Positions 27,099 to 35,727 of a DNA stretch of 64,000 bases are shown here, one piece after another. The stretch spans positions 1 to 64,000 of the forward strand of contig NZ_VOLO01000005.1 of the NCBI RefSeq assembly GCF_007954365.1. Reading direction: 5' to 3'. The stretch comes from Frigoribacterium sp. ACAM 257 (GTDB lineage Bacteria > Actinomycetota > Actinomycetes > Actinomycetales > Microbacteriaceae). Under the pieces are notes generated by a model that was given only the letters and a program-made list of their open reading frames with translations, made no database searches and was not told the DNA's origin. Numbering within the stretch: the stretch's first letter is position 1; every line of letters begins with the position of its first letter. Position numbers and translations under genes: made by a program.

Positions 27099-27677
27099 AT
27101 GGCAGGTTTCACGGGCTTCGGCCGACGTCGCGAGCTCGACCCGCGCCTCCCCCCGGGGCAGCACCTCGAGAAGGGGTTCCCGGTGCTGTCGGCCGGCCCG
27201 ACCCCGAACATCAAGCGCTGGGAGCTGCAGCTCGGCACCGAGCAGGGCAGCCGCTCGCTCAGCTGGGCCGACTTCCAGGCGCTGCCGCACGAGCAGATCG
27301 AGACAGACATCCACTGCGTCACCAGCTGGTCGAAGCTCGGCACGCACTGGTCGGGCGTCTCGCTCGACACCCTCTTCGACGGGCTCGACACGACGCACGA
27401 GTACGCGATGACGACGAGCTACGGCGGCTACACGACGAACTTGCCGCTGAGCGAGCTGCTCGGCGGCAAGGCCTGGGTGGTCGACACCTACGAGGGCGAG
27501 CCGCTCGGCGCCGAGCACGGCGGCCCGGCCCGGCTATTCGTGCCCGGCCTCTACTTCTGGAAGAGCGCGAAGTGGGTGCAGGGCATCCAGACGATGGCCT
27601 CCGACCGCCGCGGCTTCTGGGAGAGCATGGGCTACCACGCGCTCGGCGATCCCTGGCGCGAACAGCGCTACGCGTGA
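27099..27677 (+). CDS. Sulfite oxidase-like molybdopterin oxidoreductase
   Basis: This 192-residue protein has the minimal molybdopterin fold of the YuiH/MsrP-like group. It has the Mo-ligand Cys in ETDIHCVTSWSKLGTHWSG and the dimer/cofactor block YGGYTTNLPLSELLGGKAWV, then GGPARLFVPGLYFWKSAKWVQGI. There is no signal peptide, so it should act in the cytosol. The following gene overlaps its stop and encodes a flavin reductase, which makes an electron-transfer pair likely. Start ATG 27099 after GAGGAGG. Substrate unknown. Confidence 0.88.
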   Translation: MAGFTGFGRRRELDPRLPPGQHLEKGFPVLSAGPTPNIKRWELQLGTEQGSRSLSWADFQALPHEQIETDIHCVTSWSKLGTHWSGVSLDTLFDGLDTTHEYAMTTSYGGYTTNLPLSELLGGKAWVVDTYEGEPLGAEHGGPARLFVPGLYFWKSAKWVQGIQTMASDRRGFWESMGYHALGDPWREQRYA

Positions 27678-28648
27678 GCTCCCCGGGCGGCGGCGAGGCC
27701 GCTTCCTCGCCTGCGTCGCCGCCCGGTGACCCGTTCAGGTGGTTGCCGGCGACGATCGTCGCCGCGACAGGGCAGACCCCGACCGGGCGCTCGATCGTGC
27801 TCGAGGTGCCGGGGCTGCGACCGGCCAGGGCCGGGCAGCACGTCGACGTCCGGCTCACCGCGGACGACGGCTACCAGGCCGTCCGCTCGTACTCGTTGTC
27901 GGACGTCACGCTGTCGGACGTCTCGCGGTCGGACGTGCGGGCGAGCCCAGGAGGCGCGGGCCGGGCACCGCAGGTCGAGCTCACCGTCGAGGAGCTCCCC
28001 GACGGCGAGGTCTCGCCCTACCTCGTCTCGTTCGCCGAGGTCGGCGACCCGGTCGAGGTGCGCGGCCCGATCGGCGGCTGGTTCGTCTGGCCGCCGACCG
28101 AGTTCGACCCCGACTCGGCCGTGCACGCCGTGCTGCCCGAGCCGGACGGGGCCCCGGCGCCGGGTCGGTCGCCGGTGCAGCTGATCGGGGGCGGGTCGGG
28201 CATCGCCCCGCTCGTCGCGATGGTGCGTGCTCGGGCTGCGGGGGCTGGTGCTGCTGACGTCGCAGGCGTCGCTGACGCTGCTGCGGGAGACGCGGCGGCC
28301 AGCGGTGCGGCCGGGACCGCCGCTGCGTCGCCGCCGATGCGGCTGCTCTGCTCGGTGCGCACGCCGGCCGACCGCTGGTTCGAGGCCGAGCTGACGGCGC
28401 TCGCCGAGGAGTCGGCGGGCGGGGTGCAGGTCGACTGGGTCTTCACGCGGGAGGCTCCCTCGGGGGCGACCCGCGCCTCCGGCAGGCTCACCCGCGACGA
28501 GCTGCTCGACCTCGTGCTGCCCGCGTCCGAGCACCCGCTCGTCTACGTCTGCGGCACGAACTCGTTCGTCGAGACCGTCGCCGGCTGGCTGGTCGACGCC
28601 GGCCACGACCCGACCCGCGTCCGCACGGAGCGCTTCGGCGGCGTCTGA
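27674..28648 (+). CDS. Ferredoxin-NADP reductase-type flavin oxidoreductase
   Basis: This 324-residue protein has an FAD domain (AGQHVDVRLTADDGYQAVRSYSLSD, with the RSYS flavin motif) and an NAD(P) domain (LIGGGSGIAPLVAMVRAR, then VYVCGTNSFVETVAGWLVDAGH). No 2Fe-2S motif is present. The GTG start overlaps the molybdopterin gene stop, so it is most likely the reductase for that enzyme. Two inserts are unusual: a LSDVTLSDVSRSDV repeat just after the flavin motif, and an Ala/Gly run (about 185-215) after the NAD(P) loop. Confidence 0.87.
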   Translation: MSSPGGGEAASSPASPPGDPFRWLPATIVAATGQTPTGRSIVLEVPGLRPARAGQHVDVRLTADDGYQAVRSYSLSDVTLSDVSRSDVRASPGGAGRAPQVELTVEELPDGEVSPYLVSFAEVGDPVEVRGPIGGWFVWPPTEFDPDSAVHAVLPEPDGAPAPGRSPVQLIGGGSGIAPLVAMVRARAAGAGAADVAGVADAAAGDAAASGAAGTAAASPPMRLLCSVRTPADRWFEAELTALAEESAGGVQVDWVFTREAPSGATRASGRLTRDELLDLVLPASEHPLVYVCGTNSFVETVAGWLVDAGHDPTRVRTERFGGV

Positions 28649-28680
28649 CCTGCCCCGCGCCCGCGCGTGCGCGCCCGCCC

Positions 28681-28736
28681 CGAGTGGTCAGAACTGGTCG
28701 CTCCCGGCTCGATCGGGGACAGTTGCTGACCACTCG
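28681..28736. repeat. 56-bp intergenic palindrome, family C copy 1
   Basis: The ends CGAGTGGTCAG (28681-28691) and CTGACCACTCG (28726-28736) are perfect inverted repeats around a 34-bp spacer. A second copy starts 29 bp downstream. Confidence 0.78.
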
Positions 28737-28765
28737 GCGCAGGGCGGCCTGACTGGTCGACGCAC

Positions 28766-28821
28766 CGAGTGGTCAGTTCCGGTCCTCCCGAGCGAGACCG
28801 ACGACCGTTGCTGACCACTCG
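28766..28821. repeat. 56-bp intergenic palindrome, family C copy 2
   Basis: It has the same 11-base ends and the same 34-bp spacer as copy 1, with a related interior (GGTC-CTCCCG-GC-GAG). The pair forms a tandem cluster between convergent genes. Confidence 0.78.
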
Positions 28822-28864
28822 TTCCTGCGCGGGCGACGTCGCCCCGAAGGAGGCGCGGGCCGGG

Positions 28865-29236
28865 TCAGGCGCGCGGGTCGCCCTCGTCGAGCCACGACGG
28901 CCGCGAGGGTCGCGGGTGCCGGAGCGTCTGCACGACGCCGATCAGGCAGACGACGAACACCACGGCGACCAGCACCACGAAGGCGATGCCGAACGGCGTG
29001 AGGCCCTCGCCGCGGCTGAGCGAGAGCGAGGCCGTCACCAGGTGCAGCGACAGCGGGAACGCGAGCACGCCCCAGAGGAACGGCGACCCGCGGAAGGTCG
29101 GCCACTGCAGGCGCGCCCTGCCTCGTCCGCGCACCTCGGCGGCGTGGTCCGTGTGGGCGGTGTGGGCGGTGTGGGCGGTGTGGGCGGCGTGGTCCGCGTC
29201 GTCGCGTCGATCGTGCCCTGCGTCGTGGTCGCTCAT
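28865..29236 (-). CDS. His-rich two-helix membrane protein
   Basis: This 123-residue protein begins MSDHDAGHDRRDDADHAAH. The tandem repeat HTAHTAHTAHTDH (about 20-32) is encoded by nine-base DNA repeats. Two membrane helices (about 52-72 and 83-105) and a basic/acidic tail follow. The His-rich head looks metal-binding. The copper ATPase gene 0.7 kb away has a similar His-rich head, which suggests a shared copper-handling role (inference). Start ATG 29236 with GAGGGGG upstream. No named family is recognised. Confidence 0.65.
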   Translation of the reverse strand: MSDHDAGHDRRDDADHAAHTAHTAHTAHTDHAAEVRGRGRARLQWPTFRGSPFLWGVLAFPLSLHLVTASLSLSRGEGLTPFGIAFVVLVAVVFVVCLIGVVQTLRHPRPSRPSWLDEGDPRA

Positions 29237-29389
29237 GGAGTCCCCCTCGTGGTCGTCGTCGATCCGTCCACGGTACGCCGCGCCTCCTTCGCCCCTCGGG
29301 CCGCGGCGCAGGTGCTGCACCGCGGGAGGCGGCGTCCAGGGCGGTGCTGCGACCATGGAGGCCCACCGACCCCCTCACCAGGAGCCGCC

Positions 29390-29848
29390 ATGTCGCCCCG
29401 CGCCCTCTTCCGCTCGTTCGCCGTCGCCGAGGTCGTGACCTGGGCCCTGCTGATCGGCGGGATGCTGCTGAAGTACGTCGCGAAGGTGGGCGACTGGCCC
29501 GTCAGCGTCGCGGGGCCGATCCACGGGTTCGTGTTCCTCGCCTACCTCGTCGCGGGGGTCGTCGTCGCCGTCAACCAGCGCTGGTCGATCGGCGTGACGG
29601 CACTGGCCCTGGCCAGCGCGGTCGTGCCGTTCGCCTCGCTGCCCGTCGAGCGCTGGATCGACCGGCGCGGCGGGCTCGACGGCGACTGGCGTCGCGAGGC
29701 GACCGGCGACCCGCGCGACCGCCGTCCGCTCGACCGCCTCCTCCGCTGGGTGCTCGGGCACCTCGCGCTCGCGGTGGTGCTGCTGCTCGCTGCCGTCGTG
29801 GTCGTCTTCGTCCTGCTGTTGATCGTCGGCCTGCCGGTCGGCGGCTGA
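29390..29848 (+). CDS. DUF3817 membrane protein
   Basis: This 152-residue protein opens with the DUF3817 core FRSFAVAEVVTWALLIGGMLLKYVAK and GPIHGFVFLAYLVAGVVVAV. Three or four membrane helices follow, with a charged loop (about 85-115) before the last. The family is common in actinobacteria without assigned function. ATG 29390 follows AGGAG. The copper ATPase gene begins 64 bp after its stop but has its own CsoR-type operator. Confidence 0.85.
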   Translation: MSPRALFRSFAVAEVVTWALLIGGMLLKYVAKVGDWPVSVAGPIHGFVFLAYLVAGVVVAVNQRWSIGVTALALASAVVPFASLPVERWIDRRGGLDGDWRREATGDPRDRRPLDRLLRWVLGHLALAVVLLLAAVVVVFVLLLIVGLPVGG

Positions 29849-29890
29849 CTCGTCGAGGAGGCGGCGGTCACCTGGCCTGGACTGCTCACT

Positions 29891-29909
29891 GATACCCCCC
29901 TAGGGTATC
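29891..29909 (+). promoter_or_regulatory. CsoR-type copper operator
   Basis: GATACCCCCCTAGGGTATC is a near-perfect dyad of the CsoR-box type (TACCC-centre-GGGTA), ending three bases before the ATPase ATG. In the family, CsoR leaves this DNA when it binds Cu(I). No csoR gene is in the window. Confidence 0.8.
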
Positions 29910-29912
29910 TTC

Positions 29913-32120
29913 ATGACTCATCCGCACGACCAGCACACCGCGCACGCCGAGCACGACGCGCACACCGCGCACGCCGAGCACGACGCGCACGCCGGCCACG
30001 CCGGCCACGCCGGGCACGCCGGCCACGACGCGCACGCGGGGCACCACGGGCACGGAGGCCACGGAGACCACGCCGCGCAGTTCCGCGACAAGTTCTGGGT
30101 GAGCCTCGTCGTGGCGATCCCGGTGGTCGCCTTCAGCTCGATGTTCGCCGGCCTGCTCGGCTACGACGTCCCGTCGTTCCCCGGCTCTGAGTGGATCTCG
30201 CCGGTGCTCGGCACGTTCCTCTTCGCCTGGGGCGGCTGGCCGTTCCTCAGCGGAGGCGTTGCGGAGGCACGCGCGAAGCAGCCGGGCATGATGCTCCTGA
30301 TCGCGATGGCGATCACCGTGGCGTTCCTCGCGAGCTGGGCGACGACGCTCGGGATCGGCGGCCTCGACCTCGACTTCTGGTGGGAGCTCGCGCTCCTCGT
30401 CGTCATCATGCTGCTCGGGCACTGGATCGAGATGCGGGCCCTGGGCGCCGCCTCCGGGGCCCTCGACGCGCTGGCCGCGCTGCTGCCCGACACGGCCGAC
30501 CGCGTCGACGGCGGCCCCGGCGCGGACTCGGGCACAGGCACAGGCACCTGCGCCGGCGCAGGCGCCGGCGCAGGCGCCGGCGCAGGCGCCGGCACGACGA
30601 CCGAGGTCGCCCTCGCCGACCTCGTCGCCGGCGACGTCGTGCTCGTGCGCTCGGGCGCCCGGGTGCCCGCCGACGGCGTGGTGGTCGACGGCTCCGCCGA
30701 GATGGACGAGTCGATGGTCACGGGCGAGTCCCGCACCGTCGCCCGCGGCGAGGGCGACCGCGTCGTGGCGGGAACCGTCGCGACGGACGGCACCCTCCGG
30801 GTCCGGGTCACCGCGGTCGGCGACGACACGGCCCTCGCGGGGATCCGGCGGCTCGTCGCCGAGGCCCAGGCCTCGTCGTCGCGTGCCCAGGCGCTCGCCG
30901 ACCGTGCCGCCGCGCTGCTCTTCTGGTTCGCCTCGGGTGCGGGCGTCATCACCTTCGTCGTGTGGCTCCTCCTCGGCGACCTCGACCAGGCGATCACGCG
31001 CACGGTGACCGTGCTGGTCATCGCCTGCCCGCACGCCCTCGGGCTCGCGATCCCGCTCGTCATCGCCATCTCGACCGAGCGCGCCGCCCGGGCGGGCGTG
31101 CTCGTCAAGGACCGCCTCGCCCTCGAGCGCATGCGCACCGTCGGCACCGTGCTGTTCGACAAGACCGGCACCCTCACGAGGGGCGAGCCCGGTGTGACCG
31201 ACGTGGCCACCGCCTCCTCTGCCGGGGGGCTGACGCGCGACGAGGCCCTCCGCCTCGCCGCGGCCGCCGAGCGCGACAGCGAGCACCCGGTCGCCCGGGC
31301 GCTGGTGCGTGCGTCCGCCGAGGCGTCGGTCGCAGCCCCGCAGGAGGCGCGGGTCGAGTCGTTCCGCTCGCTCACGGGCAGCGGCGTCTCGGCCCGCGTC
31401 GACGGGGTCGACGTCAGCGTCGGAGGCCCAGGGCTGCTCCGCGACCAGGGTCTCGAGGCGCCCGCCGACCTCGCGGCGGCGACCGGGCCGTGGCGGGGCG
31501 ACGGCGCGGCCGTGCTGTACCTGGTGCGCGCCGGGCTCGTCGTCGCGGCGTTCGCGCTGCGCGACGAGGTGCGGCCCGAATCGGCGGAGGCGGTGCGTCG
31601 GCTGCACGACGCCGGGGTGCGCGTCGCGATGGTGACGGGCGACGCGCAGCAGGTCGCGGACTCCGTCGCGCGCGAGCTCGGCATCGACGAGGTCTTCGCG
31701 GAGGTGCGCCCGGACGAGAAGGACGCCCGCGTCGCCGAGCTGCAGCAGCGCGGCCAGCGGGTCGCCATGGTGGGCGACGGAGTCAACGACGCGCCGGCCC
31801 TGGCGCGGGCCGACGTGGGGATCGCGATCGGCGCCGGGACCGACGTCGCGGTCGAGTCCGCGGGAGTCGTGCTCGCCTCGAGCGACCCGCGCGCCGTGCT
31901 CTCGGTGATCTCGCTGTCGAGGGTCGGCTACCGCAAGATGATCCAGAACCTCGTGTGGGGCGCGGGCTACAACGTGCTCTCGGTGCCTCTGGCCGCGGGG
32001 GTCCTCGCACCGATCGGCTTCGTGCTGTCGCCGGCCGCCGGAGCCGTGCTCATGAGCCTCTCCACGGTCATCGTCGCGCTGAACGCGCAGCTCCTCCGCC
32101 GCTGGCGCCCCGCCGCCTGA
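29913..32120 (+). CDS. copB: Copper-translocating P-type ATPase, CopB (P1B-3) type
   Basis: This 735-residue ATPase has about 25 His in its first 50 residues. Eight membrane helices include the CPH motif at 372-374 (VIACPHALGLAIP), which marks the CopB/P1B-3 group. Phosphorylated Asp416 sits in DKTGTLTRGE, the HP motif in SEHPVARAL, and the hinge in GDGVNDAPALARADVGIAIG. It exports copper or silver using ATP. A low-complexity (Ala-Gly)n run of about 20 residues (about 208-228), encoded by GCAGGCGCCG repeats, is inserted before the actuator domain. The CsoR box abuts the start. Confidence 0.93.
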   Translation: MTHPHDQHTAHAEHDAHTAHAEHDAHAGHAGHAGHAGHDAHAGHHGHGGHGDHAAQFRDKFWVSLVVAIPVVAFSSMFAGLLGYDVPSFPGSEWISPVLGTFLFAWGGWPFLSGGVAEARAKQPGMMLLIAMAITVAFLASWATTLGIGGLDLDFWWELALLVVIMLLGHWIEMRALGAASGALDALAALLPDTADRVDGGPGADSGTGTGTCAGAGAGAGAGAGAGTTTEVALADLVAGDVVLVRSGARVPADGVVVDGSAEMDESMVTGESRTVARGEGDRVVAGTVATDGTLRVRVTAVGDDTALAGIRRLVAEAQASSSRAQALADRAAALLFWFASGAGVITFVVWLLLGDLDQAITRTVTVLVIACPHALGLAIPLVIAISTERAARAGVLVKDRLALERMRTVGTVLFDKTGTLTRGEPGVTDVATASSAGGLTRDEALRLAAAAERDSEHPVARALVRASAEASVAAPQEARVESFRSLTGSGVSARVDGVDVSVGGPGLLRDQGLEAPADLAAATGPWRGDGAAVLYLVRAGLVVAAFALRDEVRPESAEAVRRLHDAGVRVAMVTGDAQQVADSVARELGIDEVFAEVRPDEKDARVAELQQRGQRVAMVGDGVNDAPALARADVGIAIGAGTDVAVESAGVVLASSDPRAVLSVISLSRVGYRKMIQNLVWGAGYNVLSVPLAAGVLAPIGFVLSPAAGAVLMSLSTVIVALNAQLLRRWRPAA

Positions 32121-32206
32121 GCAGTCGCCTGAGCGCAGGAGGCGCGGGCTGGGAGATCGCTGATGATTCAGTTGCTAAGAGATCGCCCGGGGATAGCGTC
32201 GGCGGC

Positions 32207-33070
32207 ATGAGCACAGCAGCGACCCGTCCCGCCTCCGCCACGGCACCTCCTGCGTCCGCCGACGTCGTCCGCCAGGTCGTCGTCGTGGTGGGCGCCGTGC
32301 TCGCGATCGTCCTCGCGGCGTTCGGCTCTGGCGCCTTCGGCGGCACCTCCGTGTCGGGGGCGTCGGGCGGCGCGCTCAGCGCCGACGCGACGCCGATCGC
32401 CCCGGCGACCACGGCCTTCTCCATCTGGTCGGTCATCTACGCGGGCCTCGTCGCCTACGCCGTCTACCAGGCGCTCCCCGGCCAGCGGGCCGTCGACCGG
32501 CACCGCCGCCTCGGCTACTGGGTCGCCGCCTCCATGCTGCTCAACGCGGCCTGGCTCTTCGCGGCCGTGCAGCTCGGCCAGGTCTGGCTGAGCGTCGTCG
32601 TCATCGTCGCGCTGCTGGCCGTCCTGGTCAGGATCTTCCTGCTCGTCGTGCACACCCCCACCCGCAGCCGGGTCGACGCCGTCGTCACGGACGGGACGAT
32701 GGGGCTCTACCTCGGCTGGGTCTCGGTCGCGACGGCCGCGAACATCGCTGCCGCCCTCGTCGAGTCCGGCTTCGGCGGCTTCGGCCTGCCGAGCGGTCTC
32801 TGGTCGACCGTCGTCCTCGCGATCGCAGGGCTCTCGGGAGTAGCGGTGGCCGTCGCCGGACGGGGTCGCGTCGCGCCGATGCTCTCGCTGGTGTGGGGCC
32901 TGGTGTGGGTCGCCGTGGGCCGCTTCTCCGGGCAGCCGCTCGACGTCGCCGCGGGCGTCACCGCGCTGCTCGCCGCCGCCGTCGTGCTGGTCGCCGTGGT
33001 GGTGCTGCGGGTGCGTGCCGAGCGGAGCGGCTCGGCCCGCGCCCCCGGGGAGCCGCTGCGCGCCTCCTGA
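32207..33070 (+). CDS. TspO/MBR-related tryptophan-rich sensory protein
   Basis: This 287-residue protein has about eight membrane helices. TspO-like signatures include AFSIWSVIYAGLVAYAVYQALP, MLLNAAWLFAAVQLGQVWLS and LYLGWVSVATAANIAAAL. It is longer than classical five-helix TspO, matching the extended bacterial group. TspO proteins bind porphyrins and act in stress responses. Start ATG 32207. An AT-rich stretch at 32160-32185 (TGATGATTCAGTTGCTAAG) is the probable promoter. Confidence 0.8.
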   Translation: MSTAATRPASATAPPASADVVRQVVVVVGAVLAIVLAAFGSGAFGGTSVSGASGGALSADATPIAPATTAFSIWSVIYAGLVAYAVYQALPGQRAVDRHRRLGYWVAASMLLNAAWLFAAVQLGQVWLSVVVIVALLAVLVRIFLLVVHTPTRSRVDAVVTDGTMGLYLGWVSVATAANIAAALVESGFGGFGLPSGLWSTVVLAIAGLSGVAVAVAGRGRVAPMLSLVWGLVWVAVGRFSGQPLDVAAGVTALLAAAVVLVAVVVLRVRAERSGSARAPGEPLRAS

Positions 33071-33084
33071 CGGGGCTTGCCTCC

Positions 33085-33134
33085 GCGAAAGCGACGAACC
33101 GACGTGATTTTCCACGTCGGTTCGTCGCTTTCAC
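33085..33134. repeat. 50-bp intergenic palindrome, family D copy
   Basis: A perfect 20-base stem (33087-33106 and 33113-33132) closes on the loop ATTTTC. This is the best-paired copy of the family. It lies between convergent tspO and an aldo/keto reductase and could terminate both. Confidence 0.8.
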
Positions 33135-33177
33135 GTTGCTTCGCGCGCGGGCGCGGGCGCCGGCGAGCGGCCGAGGC

Positions 33178-34215
33178 TCAGCGGCCGCCGGTCAGCTTGC
33201 GGTCGCGCTGCGCGACTCCCGCCGTGCCGTACGGGTAGTCGTCGACGCGCGGGCTGCTCGCCGCGTCGAGGCGGGCCAACTCGTCGTCGGTGAGCTCCTT
33301 CGCGAGGTCGGATGCGCCGAGGTTGTCGTCGAGCTGGGCGACGGTGCGGGCGCCCAGGATCACCGACGTCACGGCGGGCTGCCGCAGCAGCCACGCGAGC
33401 GAGACCTGCGACGAGGAGGCGCCGTGCGCGTCGGCGACGGAGGCGACGGCCTCGATGGCGGACCAGGTCCGCTCGTCCCCGTTGCGCGCCTCCCACGCCT
33501 CCATGCCGCGCTTCGGGTCCTCGCCCAGGCGGGTCGCGCCGGTGGGGGCCTCGTCGCGGCGGTACTTGCCGCTCAGCCAGCCGCCGGCCAGCGGCGACCA
33601 GGGCAGCAGGCCGATGCCGGCGTCGAGCGAGGCATGCACGATCTCGTGCTCGATGTCGCGGACGAGGAGGTTGTACTGCGGCTGCAGCGTGACGGGCGGC
33701 GCGAAGCCGAGGGCCTGGGCGCGGGCGACGGCCTTGGTCAGCTGCCAGCCGAGGTAGTTCGAGAAGCCGTAGTAGCCGATCTTGCCCGCGGTGATCGCGT
33801 CGTCGAGGAACCGCAGCGTCTCGTCGATCGGGGTGAAGGCGTCCCAGGCGTGCATCTGGTAGAGGTCGACGTGCTCCACGCCGAGCCGGCTGAGCGACGC
33901 GTCGAGCGCCGTCCGGAGGTGTCGGCGCGAGAGGCCCACGTCGTTCGGGCCGTCCCCCATCGGGAACCGTCCCTTCGTCGCGAGCACGACCTGCGCCGCC
34001 TCCGTGGGGTGCGAGGCGAGCCAGCGCCCGATGATCTCCTCCGAGGTCCCGGCCGTGTACACGTCGGCGGTGTCGACGAGCGTGCCGCCGGCCGCGACGA
34101 ACGCGTCGAGGATCTGGTGAGAGGTGGTCTCGTCGGCTTCTGCGCCGAACGTCATGGTGCCCAGTGTCAGCTCCGACACGGAGGCACCGCTGTTCCCGAG
34201 GGTTCTGTAGTCCAT
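33178..34215 (-). CDS. Aldo/keto reductase
   Basis: This 345-residue TIM-barrel enzyme has the AKR catalytic set: Asp and Tyr in VDTADVYTAGTSEE, Lys in VLATKGRF, His in DLYQMHAWD. The NADPH-binding end is SVILGARTVAQLDDNLGA. It reduces aldehydes or ketones in the cytosol. Start ATG 34215. It is divergent from an AraC regulator (194-bp gap), which probably controls it. Substrate unknown. Confidence 0.9.
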   Translation of the reverse strand: MDYRTLGNSGASVSELTLGTMTFGAEADETTSHQILDAFVAAGGTLVDTADVYTAGTSEEIIGRWLASHPTEAAQVVLATKGRFPMGDGPNDVGLSRRHLRTALDASLSRLGVEHVDLYQMHAWDAFTPIDETLRFLDDAITAGKIGYYGFSNYLGWQLTKAVARAQALGFAPPVTLQPQYNLLVRDIEHEIVHASLDAGIGLLPWSPLAGGWLSGKYRRDEAPTGATRLGEDPKRGMEAWEARNGDERTWSAIEAVASVADAHGASSSQVSLAWLLRQPAVTSVILGARTVAQLDDNLGASDLAKELTDDELARLDAASSPRVDDYPYGTAGVAQRDRKLTGGR

Positions 34216-34409
34216 GCCCCGACGCTACGCCGCGAGCTCGCCGAGGCGTCCGATACCAGGCGGTCGGGTGAGAGTCGCCCGAGTCCGGCCTGGGAGGTAG
34301 CATCACGAAGATCGGTGGATCAGGCCGATGCGAACCGAGGTGCGTCGACCACCGGCCTCGTCGCCCACGAGAGCACCTCGTGCTCCGCTGCACCGCCTGG
34401 GAGGGGCGC

Positions 34410-35429
34410 ATGGCGAGTCCCGCGACCCCGACGGCCTGGAACTCCGTCGGCGCCCGTCGTCCCGACTTCGACGATCCTCGGGTGCGCGGCGTCGAGACGG
34501 ACGACCCGGCGGTCGCGCACTCCATCATCGGTCGCATCTACCGCCTCCGCGGCCTCACGCCCGCCACGGGGCCGGACTTCAGCTTCGGCCGGGTCGTCTC
34601 GGGCGACGACCGCTTCGCCATGGGCCAGATCCACTACCGGGGGCAGCTGCACGCGGTCAGCGAGCCGCTGCCCGAGTTCTTCTGCATCAGCCGCGTGCTC
34701 GAGGGGCGGTACGGGCTCTCGGACGGCCGGGCCGAGCTGCGGGCCCAGGCCGGTGACCGCTTCGTGTTCCCCAGCGACCGCGTCAAGGAGCACCGGTGGG
34801 ACGACATGCACCTCGGCCAGGTGATGCTCGACCGGGTCGCCGTCGAGCGCGAGCTGGCCGGGCTCTCGCTCGCGACGCCGGCCGAGGGGCTGCAGACCCT
34901 CACGATGGAGCCCGTCTCCGAGGCGCTGGGCGAGCACTGGGGCAGCACGACGCGCCACGTGCTCGACGGGGTCCTCTCGAACGACGCCGCGATGGCGAGC
35001 CCGCTCGTGCGGTCGGCGGCGTTCCGCTCGTTGGTGACCGCCTTCGTGGAGGCGTTCGACACGAACGTCGTGGGGACGGGCAGGTCGTCTGACGCCCGCG
35101 CCCTGCCGTCGACCGTCCGCCGGGCGCTCGCGTTCGTCGAGGAGCACGCCCACGACGACATCGGCGTCGTCGAGATGGCGGAGGCGGCCCGTCTGACCCC
35201 GAGAGGGCTCCAGCTGGCCTTCCGCCGCCACCTCGACACGACCCCGATGGCCGCCCTGCGCGCGGCTCGCCTGCGCGGCGCCCACGCCGACCTCGTGCTC
35301 GGCGACCCGACGCTCGGGCACACCGTGGCCGGGATCGCGCTGAGCTGGGGCTTCGCGAACCCGGGGCGCTTCGCCGCGCTGTACTCGACGCAGTTCGGCC
35401 GGACGCCCCGCGAGACGCTCGAGTCGTGA
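34410..35429 (+). CDS. AraC-family transcriptional regulator
   Basis: This 339-residue protein has an N-terminal AraC-like ligand/dimer region (about 35-190). A C-terminal double HTH follows (FVEEHAHDDIGVVEMAEAARLTPRGLQLAFRRHLDTTP, then GIALSWGFANPGRFAALYSTQFGRTPRE). The start ATG 34410 follows GGGAGGGG. It probably activates the divergent aldo/keto reductase. Confidence 0.88.
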   Translation: MASPATPTAWNSVGARRPDFDDPRVRGVETDDPAVAHSIIGRIYRLRGLTPATGPDFSFGRVVSGDDRFAMGQIHYRGQLHAVSEPLPEFFCISRVLEGRYGLSDGRAELRAQAGDRFVFPSDRVKEHRWDDMHLGQVMLDRVAVERELAGLSLATPAEGLQTLTMEPVSEALGEHWGSTTRHVLDGVLSNDAAMASPLVRSAAFRSLVTAFVEAFDTNVVGTGRSSDARALPSTVRRALAFVEEHAHDDIGVVEMAEAARLTPRGLQLAFRRHLDTTPMAALRAARLRGAHADLVLGDPTLGHTVAGIALSWGFANPGRFAALYSTQFGRTPRETLES

Positions 35430-35727
35430 CCGGCAGGCAGGAGGCGGTCGTCGGGAATCAGATCCGGCGCCTCCTTCGCTCGGTGTCCTGTGCATTCGTT
35501 CTGTGACCACCTGGTGGCCAGCAGGGTCAGATCCGTCGCACAATGAGGGTGCCTCGCGATTTGGGTTCAGGATCGCGAGTCGTCACGCGGCACGCGCAGG
35601 GACGTCGGGTCCCGGTCGCGGCTGCGAGGGGTGCGGGTGAGGGCGTCGGGTCCCCGCCCGCACCCCCTTCTGGGCTCCGGGGCCTCCTCCCGTCCTGGAG
35701 CGGGCGATGCTCCCGTAGGGTCGTCCC
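35430..35727. other. 298-bp intergenic region, no gene seen
   Basis: The region holds two short dyads: CTCGCGAT/ATCGCGAG (35553-35560 and 35573-35580) and a CCACCTGGTGG core near 35508. The aroC promoter must lie here. No ORF with coding character was found. Confidence 0.4.

Noticed and set aside
28681..28821. CRISPR array (repeated 56-bp units)
   Set aside because: Only two units, each internally palindromic, with no regular unique spacers and no cas genes.
29910..30070. Repeat array as a separate element (GCACGCCGGCCAC units)
   Set aside because: These repeats are in frame and encode the His-rich head of CopB.
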